NCBI GenBank assembly: GCA_018623675.1
Contig: JAAZVJ010000063.1
Coordinates: forward strand, 1-6,151
Source: Synechococcus sp. HW_metabat.54
GTDB taxonomy: Bacteria > Cyanobacteriota > Cyanobacteriia > PCC-6307 > Cyanobiaceae
Length of the DNA: 6,151 nucleotides
Direction of reading: 5' to 3'
The notes under the pieces are model-generated. The model searched no databases. It saw nothing but the letters and a program-made list of their open reading frames with translations, and was not told the DNA's origin. Position 1 is the first letter of the stretch; each line of letters begins with the position of its first letter. Of the stretch, positions 1 to 5,426 are shown in pieces. Both the position numbers and the translations under genes were made by a program.

Positions 1-426
1 GGTTACGCCCAAACCTGGGGCTATCAACGCCTCGTCGTGATCAACCTCTTCGCCTTGATGACACCGTCGCCTTCAAGCTTGCGCCGTCATCCGCGGCCCG
101 TGGGGAGTGCCAATGATGCGGTTCTTCTGCATTGGTTGCGTCGCTGGGCCCACCAGCTGCATTGGGATCTTTGGTTGGGATGGGGAGCGAACGGCAGCTT
201 CAAAGGCCGGGATCAGTGGTTGCTGAAGCATTGGGCTGGTCTGCGGCGCAAGCGCTTTTCCCTTGGAGGGGGAGACGCGTTGTGTCTGGGCCGAACCCGC
301 GGGGGGCATCCCCGCCATCCGTTGTATCTGCCCTCGTCACTCCGCCCTTTGCCCTGGCTTGCGGCGGATGACGCGTTGATTGGTCATCCTGAGACCAAGG
401 TCTTGGCTAGTACGGTTCGTCCATGA
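1..426 (+). CDS. DUF1643 family protein, 3' part only
   Basis: The gene is open from the first base of the window (frame 1) and ends at TGA 424-426, so 141 C-terminal residues are visible and the true start lies outside. The GTG at position 37 is internal. The visible part opens with a 'WGY..LVVINLFAL' stretch, then a proline-rich turn, 'PVGSANDAVLL', and 'WLGWGANGSFKGRD'. This order matches the DUF1643 family (W-G-Y, N-L-F-A, P-V-G-x-x-N-D, then a W-G-A/N-G element). The biochemical role of that family is not established. The C-terminal region carries the 'CLGRTRGGHPRHPLYLP' block common at the end of these proteins. No signal peptide or membrane segment is visible. Its stop overlaps the start of the next gene as ATGA, implying translational coupling within one transcript. 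The family call is from motif recognition; function is unknown. Confidence 0.8.
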   Translation, partial: GYAQTWGYQRLVVINLFALMTPSPSSLRRHPRPVGSANDAVLLHWLRRWAHQLHWDLWLGWGANGSFKGRDQWLLKHWAGLRRKRFSLGGGDALCLGRTRGGHPRHPLYLPSSLRPLPWLAADDALIGHPETKVLASTVRP

Positions 427-671
427 CTCGCACCCCACGTCGTTATGCCGTTTCACTCCATCTCATGGGGGGGCAGACCGAGCTGGTGCACTTCCCCACC
501 CTTGAGCAGTTTCAGCAGTGGTATCAAGGTTTGGTGAATGCTGGCGTCAATGGTGGGTTCGTGAATGTGCCGCTCGGTGAGGAGTTAGAGGGTGAGTATC
601 TGGTGGTGCGCCCCGATGCGGTGATCGGGCTCCGGGTGGAGCCACAATTTTCTTCCATCGATGACGCCTGA
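423..671 (+). CDS. Conserved-looking hypothetical protein, 82 aa
   Basis: I do not recognise a named family. The ATG at 423 overlaps the upstream stop (ATGA, 423-426), and the stop at 669-671 lies inside the first codons of the antiporter gene, which starts at 661. Overlaps on both sides support a real, coupled gene rather than a chance frame. The product is soluble and compact: a basic N-terminus (MTRTPRRYAV), an apparent beta strand, a 'FPTLEQFQQWYQGL' amphipathic helix, a glycine-rich turn (AGVNGGFVNVPLG), then 'EYLVVRPDAVIGLRVEP', which looks like two beta strands. There is no signal peptide, membrane helix or cysteine. It has no convincing Shine-Dalgarno sequence, consistent with reinitiation from the upstream gene. 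Its position before an antiporter suggests, as inference only, an accessory or regulatory role. Confidence 0.75.
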   Translation: MTRTPRRYAVSLHLMGGQTELVHFPTLEQFQQWYQGLVNAGVNGGFVNVPLGEELEGEYLVVRPDAVIGLRVEPQFSSIDDA

Positions 672-1920
672 GCGGCTTGGGTTGCTATGGGGCGTCACCG
701 TGTTTGCAGGTGCCTCTGCGCGCCTGATCGCGGCGTTGTCGGGCCTTCCTGGCGTTGTGTTGCTGCTGCTCTCCGGGCTGTTGATCGGCCGCTCCGGTTT
801 GGGGTTGGTGGAGCCTCTGGATTTAGGTCAGGGACTGGCCACCGTGGTGGGTCTTTTGGTGAGCCTGGTGCTGTTTGATGGCGGGCTCAATCTCCGTCTT
901 CCTGGCGACACCATCAAGGCCACAGTGCTGCGCATTTCAGTGGTGCGGCTGTTGTTGTCACTCGGTGCCGCTTTGCTGGCGGCCCATTGGTTGGCCGGTT
1001 TGAACTGGTCAGTGGCGGCGGTGTACAGCGCCATCGTTTTGGCCACAGGCCCCACAGTGGTGACGCCGTTGATTCAGCAGATCAGGCTGGCATCACCACT
1101 TGGGGATGTGTTGGAGGCCGAGGGCCTGCTGCTTGAACCCGTGGGCGCTGTGCTCGCTCTCCTTCTCCTGGAGTTGTTGTTGGGCAATCTGCATGGTTGG
1201 AGGGAGCTGGCCTATGGCCTGTTGGCCCGCTTAGGAGGCGGTGTGGTGATCGGCTTGGCGGCCGGTTGGTTGTTATCAGAAGTCCTGAGGCGTCTTCGTC
1301 CCGATCCTTCCGTGGGCCTTCGCTTGCAAATCACCTTGGGCGTGCTGTTTCTGATGTTTGGTGCCTGCGAATGGCTCCTGCCTGAATCTGGGCTGCCCGC
1401 TTCCGTTGCGGCAGGCGTGGTCGTGGGGCGCCGGCCCTCGACCCAGGCGGCTCAACTCGATGAGGTGATTCGTGAGTTGGCACGTCTTGCCATCACCATG
1501 CTGTTTCCGCTTCTGGCGGCCGATGTCTCCTGGGCTGAGCTGAGCCCGTTGGGCTGGGGTGGTGTGAGTTGCGTGTTGGTGCTGATGTTGGTGGTGCGCC
1601 CTCTGGCGGTGGCGGTGGCCACAGTCGGTCAGCCCTTGGATTGGCGCCAGAAGTTGTTCATGGGTTGGTTGGCTCCCCGCGGGATTGTGACCGCTGCTGT
1701 GGCCTCGTTGTTCGCCATTCGTCTCGAACAGGCGGGTGTGCTGGGAGCTGGTCGCCTGCAGGGCTTGGTCTTTCTCACCATCCTGATGACCGTGGGCCTG
1801 CAGGGGCTGACAGCCCAGCCCCTGGCCAAAGTGCTTGGTTTGGTGGATTCAGGGTCTGACCCAGCCGGTTCAGAGGCAGCGGCTGAGACGCTGCCGATCG
1901 CACCCGAGGCGGGCCAGTAG
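661..1920 (+). CDS. CPA1-type Na+/H+ (cation/proton) antiporter
   Basis: This 419-residue, very hydrophobic protein has about 11-12 predicted membrane helices filling residues 5-395 and a short polar tail. It should sit in the plasma or thylakoid membrane and exchange Na+ (or K+) for H+. Family marks are 'VLFDGGL' (D73) in an early helix, 'ATGPTVV' (128-134) where classical NhaP-type proteins have T-D-P, '[11 protein letters not shown]' (152-162) at the ion-binding helix, and '[15 protein letters not shown]' (336-350) with the conserved Arg340. The classical N-D pair is missing and Glu159-Pro160 lies close by; this resembles a known CPA1 subgroup with 'TGPT' and 'EG...DP' signatures. No C-terminal TrkA or CNMP domain is present. 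ATG 661 overlaps the preceding stop by 11 bases with no near SD, so translation is probably coupled. The last 51 bases overlap the end of gltX on the other strand. The exact cation is not predictable. Confidence 0.9.
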   Translation: MTPERLGLLWGVTVFAGASARLIAALSGLPGVVLLLLSGLLIGRSGLGLVEPLDLGQGLATVVGLLVSLVLFDGGLNLRLPGDTIKATVLRISVVRLLLSLGAALLAAHWLAGLNWSVAAVYSAIVLATGPTVVTPLIQQIRLASPLGDVLEAEGLLLEPVGAVLALLLLELLLGNLHGWRELAYGLLARLGGGVVIGLAAGWLLSEVLRRLRPDPSVGLRLQITLGVLFLMFGACEWLLPESGLPASVAAGVVVGRRPSTQAAQLDEVIRELARLAITMLFPLLAADVSWAELSPLGWGGVSCVLVLMLVVRPLAVAVATVGQPLDWRQKLFMGWLAPRGIVTAAVASLFAIRLEQAGVLGAGRLQGLVFLTILMTVGLQGLTAQPLAKVLGLVDSGSDPAGSEAAAETLPIAPEAGQ

Positions 1921-3303
1921 GCCCCAGGTGGTCATCAGGTCTGGACCCTGGAGCCGGCCAAGCAGTGCAGCCCGCAACGTTTTCATCAAGACGCCTTTTT
2001 TGACGCCGGCGGCCTTCACGGCATCACCGAGAAGCTGCTGGCCTCTGGCCATGTCAACACCATCCCAGGGTTCGGCTTCAAGGGCCGCATGCAACGCCTT
2101 GAGTGCATCACAGGCTCCGTCGACCGAAAGCTGCTGCTGGGCGTCACTTTCCAGCGGTGGTTCGTTGAAGAAGGGGGCGGCCTGTTCGATCCCGTCTTTG
2201 AGCAGGGTCAACGAGGGGCCCAGGAGCTCTGCAAGGTCAAGACGCCAGCTTTGGTCTGCAGGCAACGTCCAGCCCTGCTCTGTCCAGAGGGGCTCGAGGC
2301 TGTTGAGCAGTGCTTCAGGACTGAGCTCATGCAGCACCTGGGCATTGAGCCAATTGAGCTTGTCCCAATCGAAGCGGGCACCAGCTTTGTTGACCCGATC
2401 GAAGGAGAACACTTCGGCTGCCTGCTGCAGGGTGAAGCGTTCTTCCATTCCTTCCGGGACAGACCAGCCCAGCAGGGTCATGTAATTGGCAATCGCCTCT
2501 GCTGTGTAACCCATCGATCGGAAATCATTGATCGACGTCACGCCATCTCTTTTCGAGAGCTTGCGGCCTTCCCCATTCAGGATCAGGGGTGCATGGGCGA
2601 AGGTTGGTAGCGGCAAGTCCAGGGCTTGGTAGAGCAGGAGTTGCTTTGCCGTGTTGGCGATGTGGTCTTCGCCTCGAATCACATGGGTGATCGCCATCGC
2701 GGCGTCGTCAACGACCACCACAAGGTTGTAGAGAGGATCTCCAATCTGGTCGGCTGGAGCTCGGCGTGCGACCACCATGTCGCCGCCAAGGTCGGCACCC
2801 CGCCAGCTCATGGGACCGCGCACAAGATCGGTCCAGCGAATTTCAGCCTGGTCGTCAATGCGGAAGCGGATGACGGCCTCACGCCCTTCTGCTTGGAACG
2901 CTGCTTCTTGTTCAGGCGTCAGATGGCGGTGGCGGTTGTCGTAGCGAGGAGCCTGATTGGAGGCTTTTTGAGCCTCACGCATGGCGTCCAATTCCTCTTC
3001 GTTGGCGTAGCAGCGGTAGGCCAAGCCCTGATCCAGCAGGGTTTGGATGGCGGCGCGATGCTTTTCGACCTGTTCGCTCTGGATAACGGGCTCTTCATCC
3101 CAATCAATGCCGAGCCACTGAAGCCCTTCCAGGATGTTTTGCGTGAACTCAGGTTTCGACCGTTCCTTATCAGTGTCTTCGATTCTTAAAAGAAAGGAAC
3201 CACCCTGATGACGCGCGTAGAGCCAGTTGAAAACTGCCGTTCTCGCCGTACCGATGTGAAGGGTTCCGGTTGGGCTTGGAGCCAGACGAACGCGAACCGA
3301 CAC
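1870..3303 (-). CDS. gltX: Glutamyl-tRNA synthetase
   Basis: The 477-residue class I synthetase charges tRNA with glutamate in the cytoplasm. In cyanobacteria Glu-tRNA feeds both translation and, through glutamyl-tRNA reductase, tetrapyrrole (chlorophyll, bilin) synthesis. Cyanobacteria lack GlnRS, so this enzyme is expected to be non-discriminating and also make Glu-tRNA(Gln) for GatCAB. The Rossmann fold opens with '[14 protein letters not shown]' (HIGH-type motif at H16-T19), 'RIEDTD' follows at 40-45, and the KMSKS-type loop is 'KLSKR' at 248-252. The C-terminal anticodon-binding region spans roughly 320-477. The length is normal. The start is GTG at 3303-3301, giving the usual '[10 protein letters not shown]' N-terminus; no Shine-Dalgarno sequence is visible in the 20 bases separating it from the upstream tRNA-Asp, with which it is likely co-transcribed. 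Its 3' end lies inside the antiporter gene. Confidence 0.98.
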   Translation of the reverse strand: MSVRVRLAPSPTGTLHIGTARTAVFNWLYARHQGGSFLLRIEDTDKERSKPEFTQNILEGLQWLGIDWDEEPVIQSEQVEKHRAAIQTLLDQGLAYRCYANEEELDAMREAQKASNQAPRYDNRHRHLTPEQEAAFQAEGREAVIRFRIDDQAEIRWTDLVRGPMSWRGADLGGDMVVARRAPADQIGDPLYNLVVVVDDAAMAITHVIRGEDHIANTAKQLLLYQALDLPLPTFAHAPLILNGEGRKLSKRDGVTSINDFRSMGYTAEAIANYMTLLGWSVPEGMEERFTLQQAAEVFSFDRVNKAGARFDWDKLNWLNAQVLHELSPEALLNSLEPLWTEQGWTLPADQSWRLDLAELLGPSLTLLKDGIEQAAPFFNEPPLESDAQQQLSVDGACDALKALHAALEAEPWDGVDMARGQQLLGDAVKAAGVKKGVLMKTLRAALLGRLQGPDLMTTWGLLARLGCDRQRLSRCL

Positions 3304-3323
3304 TTGGGTGTGGGAATTTGGAA

Positions 3324-3397
3324 CGGGACCGACGGGGCTCGAACCCGCAACTTCCGCCGTGACAGGGCGGTGCTCTAACCAATTGAACTACGGTCCC
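3324..3397 (-). tRNA. tRNA-Asp (anticodon GTC)
   Basis: The 74-base minus-strand gene folds as a full cloverleaf: acceptor GGGACCG/CGGTCCC, D-arm GTTC/GAGC, anticodon arm CCGCC/GGCGG around loop CTGTCAC with anticodon GTC (3361-3363), and T-arm GCGGG-TTCGAGC-CCCGT. The discriminator base is G (3324), the Asp identity nucleotide. The 3' CCA is not encoded (the next bases read TTC), so it must be added post-transcriptionally. It lies 20 bases upstream of gltX on the same strand and is probably its co-transcribed leader. Confidence 0.98.
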
Positions 3398-3441
3398 AGG
3401 TGCAGCCACTCAAGAGAACCAAGCTCTTGCGGATGCCCTGT

Positions 3442-3455
3442 GTCGCTTGCGCGAC
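3442..3455 (-). other. 5-bp hairpin with GCAA (GNRA) tetraloop
   Basis: On the minus strand GTCGC and GCGAC flank the tetraloop GCAA, which belongs to the stable GNRA class. It falls right at the predicted start of the tRNA-Asp/gltX transcript. It could protect the 5' end of the primary transcript or aid processing before the tRNA. It is a perfect dyad, but 14 bases is short and chance occurrence is possible. Confidence 0.35.
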
Positions 3456-3461
3456 CAAGAA

Positions 3462-3491
3462 AGTATCGACCTCAGCCCTGCCCTCCGTCAA
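3462..3491 (-). promoter_or_regulatory. Probable sigma-70 promoter for tRNA-Asp/gltX
   Basis: Reading the minus strand, a -35 TTGACG (3491-3486) and a -10 GATACT (3467-3462) are separated by 18 bases. Both are close to the TTGACA/TATAAT consensus. The predicted transcription start is near 3455, about 58 bases before the mature 5' end of tRNA-Asp at 3397. A GTCGC-GCAA-GCGAC hairpin (3455-3442) would lie at the very 5' end of the transcript. This is inferred from sequence and spacing only. Confidence 0.55.
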
Positions 3492-3625
3492 CCAACTGGT
3501 AAGAACGGCTGTTTTATGCGGGTTGCGGGTGAAATTGTGCAGCCCCTTCACACCTGCTTTTTTTAGCAGTCGTGGCAGTGCTTAATGGCTCGAACAGGTC
3601 CCGTGGGGGGGGTGAGGCCCGAGCC

Positions 3626-4516
3626 ATGCTTTCGCTTGAAGCCTTACGCATGTTCGACACCACCGTCTGGCTGCGGTCAGGGGATAAGGCAGCGCAGCGA
3701 CTGCACTGTTCTCAGAGCACGGTGTCGCGCAACAACGTGGAGACCTTGGGTTTGTTTGGGCTCGCCCTTGAACGGGTTCGCGGCGAGTGGCAGCTGGAAG
3801 GAGACAGCACGCTGCTTTTGATGGAGCGTCGTGTGCACCAGCGCAAGCGATTGCTTCAGGAGGAGGGCAGTCACCCTTTACGCATCGAGGCCAATTTTTG
3901 GGCGGCGCCGGCTTTCCTCGATCCCCTCCCAGAGGGCTGGGAAGGAGGGGCCTGGGATCATCTGGGCATGGAACGTCCGCTTCAATTGCTGCGAGAGCGG
4001 GTGATTGACGCCTGGATCGGTAGCTATCAACCGGATTTGCCTGAGCATGATCCGGAGCTCTGTGTGATCGACCTTTGTCGTGCTCCTGTTTACCTCGTAG
4101 CCGCGGCTGATCACCCTTTGACCGAACGCTGTGGTTTGACAGCGGCGGATTTGGATCCCTATCCAAGCCTTGCACTGCCCGCAGGGATGTTTCCCAAAAC
4201 AGAAGCTCATTTGCGCTCCCATGGTTTGTGGCAAAGCCGCGTTCGCATGAAGCGTTACCGCCCGGAGCTGTGGCTGGGTCGCACAGAAGATCAGGTGACT
4301 CTTACCTATGCCACCTCACTGGCTCTCGAGATGCTGCCAGGATTGGTGCGTCTTGACTACGACCTTGGGCTGCAGAGCGCTGAATCTCTAGTGGTAAGAC
4401 GTGATCTCATCGATCACGCCTCGATTCAAAGGCTCCATCAATGGCTGGTGCACCGATGTGAGTGGCTGACAGATCGGTTCGCGGATCTCAACGTGGTGAT
4501 GGACATCACCTCATAA
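3626..4516 (+). CDS. Divergent LysR-like transcriptional regulator
   Basis: From ATG 3626 the product is 296 residues, the usual LysR-type length, and begins 'MLSLEALRMFDTTVW' as such regulators do. GGTGAGG at 3611-3617, eight bases upstream, supports this start over the in-frame GTG at 3572, which would add 18 Gly/Arg/Ser-rich residues. The winged-helix DNA-binding domain covers about 1-65, with 'AAQRLHCSQSTVSRN' (22-36) as the recognition helix. The usual 'LE..LG..LF.R' that follows is replaced by a divergent stretch with 'LALERVRGEWQL' (46-57). The remainder (about 85-290) resembles a co-inducer domain: 'DAWIGS' (128-133), 'VYLVAAADHPL' (155-165), 'LTAADLDPYPSL' (171-182). Target and ligand are unknown. 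It lies divergent from tRNA-Asp/gltX and convergent with PSHCP; its stop codon overlaps the terminator of the opposing transcript. Confidence 0.8.
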   Translation: MLSLEALRMFDTTVWLRSGDKAAQRLHCSQSTVSRNNVETLGLFGLALERVRGEWQLEGDSTLLLMERRVHQRKRLLQEEGSHPLRIEANFWAAPAFLDPLPEGWEGGAWDHLGMERPLQLLRERVIDAWIGSYQPDLPEHDPELCVIDLCRAPVYLVAAADHPLTERCGLTAADLDPYPSLALPAGMFPKTEAHLRSHGLWQSRVRMKRYRPELWLGRTEDQVTLTYATSLALEMLPGLVRLDYDLGLQSAESLVVRRDLIDHASIQRLHQWLVHRCEWLTDRFADLNVVMDITS

Positions 4517-4542
4517 AAAAAGCCCTGCCATGGGCAGGGCTT
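4514..4542 (-). terminator. Intrinsic terminator of the rplS-tRNA-Trp-PSHCP unit
   Basis: A perfect 10-bp stem (4520-4529 with 4533-4542, core GCCCTGCC/GGCAGGGC) closes a 3-base loop. On the minus strand it is followed by an uninterrupted T-run (4521 down to 4515), the standard Rho-independent layout, starting 18 bases past the PSHCP stop. On the plus strand the hairpin is followed only by TTAAAAG, so it would terminate the regulator transcript weakly if at all. The minus-strand T-run covers the regulator's TAA stop codon (4514-4516). Confidence 0.88.
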
Positions 4543-4559
4543 AAAAGTTGAGTTGCTGC

Positions 4560-4748
4560 TCAAGGACGGAAGCCTGCGGGTTCAATCAGGCGTACCTGAT
4601 TGCCACGAGCCGTAAATTCACGGCCTTGATCGCTCTGAACGACAACACGGCCACCGGACTTGACGCGAATCACCCGTGCTCGAACCCAGCCAAGGGCTGC
4701 TGACTCGAGCACCTTCACAACATCACCAGGTTGAAGATCCAACTCCAT
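4560..4748 (-). CDS. PSHCP, picocyanobacterial hyper-conserved Tudor-domain protein
   Basis: The 62-residue product starts MELDLQPGDVVKV and ends LIEPAGFRP. I recognise it as the Prochlorococcus/Synechococcus hyper-conserved protein. From the literature as I recall it: nearly identical in all members of the clade and absent elsewhere; pulled down with ribosomal L2, PsaD and a Ycf48-like protein; NMR shows a Tudor fold that binds tRNA better than DNA through a basic patch around Lys30. Here residue 30 is Lys (R28-V29-K30), within a basic run R23, R25, R28, K30, R34. The sequence alternates short beta strands and Gly turns, as an SH3/Tudor barrel would, and has no membrane segment. The ATG at 4748-4746 gives exactly 62 residues; a longer frame from 4814 would run into tRNA-Trp and is rejected. 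The 36-base leader after tRNA-Trp has no clear SD. A strong terminator follows. A role in translation or photosystem assembly is hypothesis. Confidence 0.93.
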   Translation of the reverse strand: MELDLQPGDVVKVLESAALGWVRARVIRVKSGGRVVVQSDQGREFTARGNQVRLIEPAGFRP

Positions 4749-4784
4749 GCTCGAACTCAGGAAAGTACATGAGGGGCCATCGGA

Positions 4785-4857
4785 CGCGCCGTGGAGGACT
4801 CGAACCCCCGACATCAGGTTTTGGAGACCTGCGTTCTACCAACTGAACTAACGGCGC
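4785..4857 (-). tRNA. tRNA-Trp (anticodon CCA)
   Basis: The 73-base minus-strand gene folds with acceptor GCGCCGT/ACGGCGC, D-arm GTTC/GAAC, anticodon stem CAGGT/ACCTG around CTCCAAA (anticodon CCA, 4822-4824), and T-arm GGGGG-TTCGAGT-CCTCC with one G-U pair. The discriminator is G (4785), as expected for bacterial tRNA-Trp. CCA is not encoded (the next bases read TCC). It sits 62 bases after rplS and 36 bases before PSHCP, all on one strand, so it is probably excised from a mixed rplS/tRNA/PSHCP transcript. Confidence 0.98.
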
Positions 4858-4860
4858 AAG

Positions 4861-4883
4861 GCGATGGACCCCTCGACCATCGC
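4861..4883 (-). other. Hairpin between rplS and tRNA-Trp
   Basis: GCGATGG (4861-4867) and CCATCGC (4877-4883) form a perfect 7-bp stem with a 9-base loop. It ends three bases before the mature 5' end of tRNA-Trp. No T-run follows in either direction, so it is not a normal intrinsic terminator. It may protect the 3' end of a processed rplS mRNA or guide tRNA 5' processing. That role is inference. Confidence 0.5.
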
Positions 4884-4919
4884 AAAGCAATGGTTTGTGG
4901 ACGAGGAGAGGCCGAAGCC

Positions 4920-5393
4920 TCAGCGGTCGAAGCGCTGCTTCACGCGAGTGGCCTTGCCCACCCGGTCCCGCAGATAGAAAAGCTTCGCCCTGCGCACTTT
5001 ACCGCGACGCTCGACCTTGATGGAGTCGACTTGGGGGCTGTGCAGCATGAAAACACGCTCAACACCGATTCCCTGGAAGATGCGGCGAACGGTGATGGTT
5101 TCATTCACGCCACCGTGGCGCTTGGCGATGACCACGCCCTCATAGGGCTGAACACGCGTTTTATTGCCTTCAGTGATGCGCACACCAACGCGAACGGTGT
5201 CACCGACATAGATGTCGGGAAGTTCAGACTTCTGTTGAGCCGATTCGAACTGACGAATCAGATCTTGGGCGCTGAGTTTCACGGTCGGTGCAGTGCTCTT
5301 TGCCTTGGCAGGAGCATCAGCGACAGCTACATCACTGGTTGCCACATCAGTGGCTTCTTCCGTTACGGAAGTCTCTTTCGGATCCGCTGCCAT
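4920..5393 (-). CDS. rplS: 50S ribosomal protein L19 with N-terminal extension
   Basis: The 157-residue product is ribosomal protein L19 of the large subunit, which contributes to the 30S-50S interface. The core starts near residue 43 ('[19 protein letters not shown]'), continues through '[11 protein letters not shown]' (63-73), 'EGVVIAKR' (85-92), '[11 protein letters not shown]' (110-120), and ends in the L19 signature '[14 protein letters not shown]' (131-144) and 'GKATRVKQR' (146-154). E. coli L19 has about 115 residues; here about 40 extra N-terminal residues, rich in Ala, Thr, Val, Asp and Glu, precede the core. The start ATG (5393-5391) has GGAG five bases upstream, and no other Met occurs before the core, so the extension appears genuinely translated. 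It lies 33 bases after the PepSY-type gene and 62 before tRNA-Trp on the same strand. Identification is certain; the role of the extension is unknown. Confidence 0.97.
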   Translation of the reverse strand: MAADPKETSVTEEATDVATSDVAVADAPAKAKSTAPTVKLSAQDLIRQFESAQQKSELPDIYVGDTVRVGVRITEGNKTRVQPYEGVVIAKRHGGVNETITVRRIFQGIGVERVFMLHSPQVDSIKVERRGKVRRAKLFYLRDRVGKATRVKQRFDR

Positions 5394-5426
5394 CCCAGCT
5401 CCGGGTAATCACGCCAAACAACCAGC

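Larger units (their letters stand above)
3398..3625. other. Divergent intergenic region (228 bases)
   Basis: This region separates the 5' end of tRNA-Asp (minus strand) from the chosen start of the LysR-like regulator (plus strand). It holds the tRNA-Asp promoter near 3462-3491 and a GNRA hairpin. It also has a dyad CTGCT-N6-AGCAG with a T-rich centre at 3554-3569, and a Shine-Dalgarno-like GGTGAGG at 3611-3617 serving the regulator. I see no convincing -10/-35 pair for the regulator and no additional gene. Open frames crossing this region are tRNA shadows or extensions of the regulator. Confidence 0.6.

Noticed and set aside
1835..3189. Several long plus-strand frames (1835-2485, 2089-2610, 2626-3189)
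   Set aside because: All are antisense shadows of gltX, whose motifs and full length are unambiguous; high GC makes long antisense frames common.
3170..3409. A minus-strand reading frame across tRNA-Asp and the start of gltX
   Set aside because: It is the typical spurious translation of a tRNA gene ('[19 protein letters not shown]') running out of frame into gltX.
3308..3502. A plus-strand frame with '[22 protein letters not shown]'
   Set aside because: This is the well-known false protein from the antisense strand of a tRNA gene.
3551..3570. The T-rich hairpin CTGC-T7-AGCAG as a terminator
   Set aside because: The T-run is in the loop, not after the stem, and the stem is only five pairs; no gene ends just upstream on either strand.
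3572..3625. GTG at 3572 as the regulator start
   Set aside because: The added residues are Gly/Arg/Ser-rich and unlike LysR N-termini; the ATG at 3626 has a Shine-Dalgarno-like GGTGAGG and the expected 'MLSLEALRMF' beginning.
3582..4234. Long minus-strand frames opposite the regulator (3582-4175, 3878-4234)
   Set aside because: They are low-complexity, Pro/Arg-rich shadow translations of the LysR-like gene without ribosome sites.
4749..4780. Two out-of-frame ATGs in the PSHCP leader giving 7- and 15-codon uORFs
   Set aside because: Neither has a Shine-Dalgarno sequence and both are short enough to occur by chance; not enough to propose a leader peptide.
4749..4814. An N-terminally extended (84-residue) version of PSHCP starting at 4814
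   Set aside because: The extension starts within tRNA-Trp and reads through its 3' half; the internal ATG at 4748 gives the known 62-residue protein.
4791..5408. A 205-residue plus-strand frame
   Set aside because: It begins in antisense tRNA-Trp ('EDSNPRHQ...') and then runs antisense to rplS; there is no independent coding evidence.
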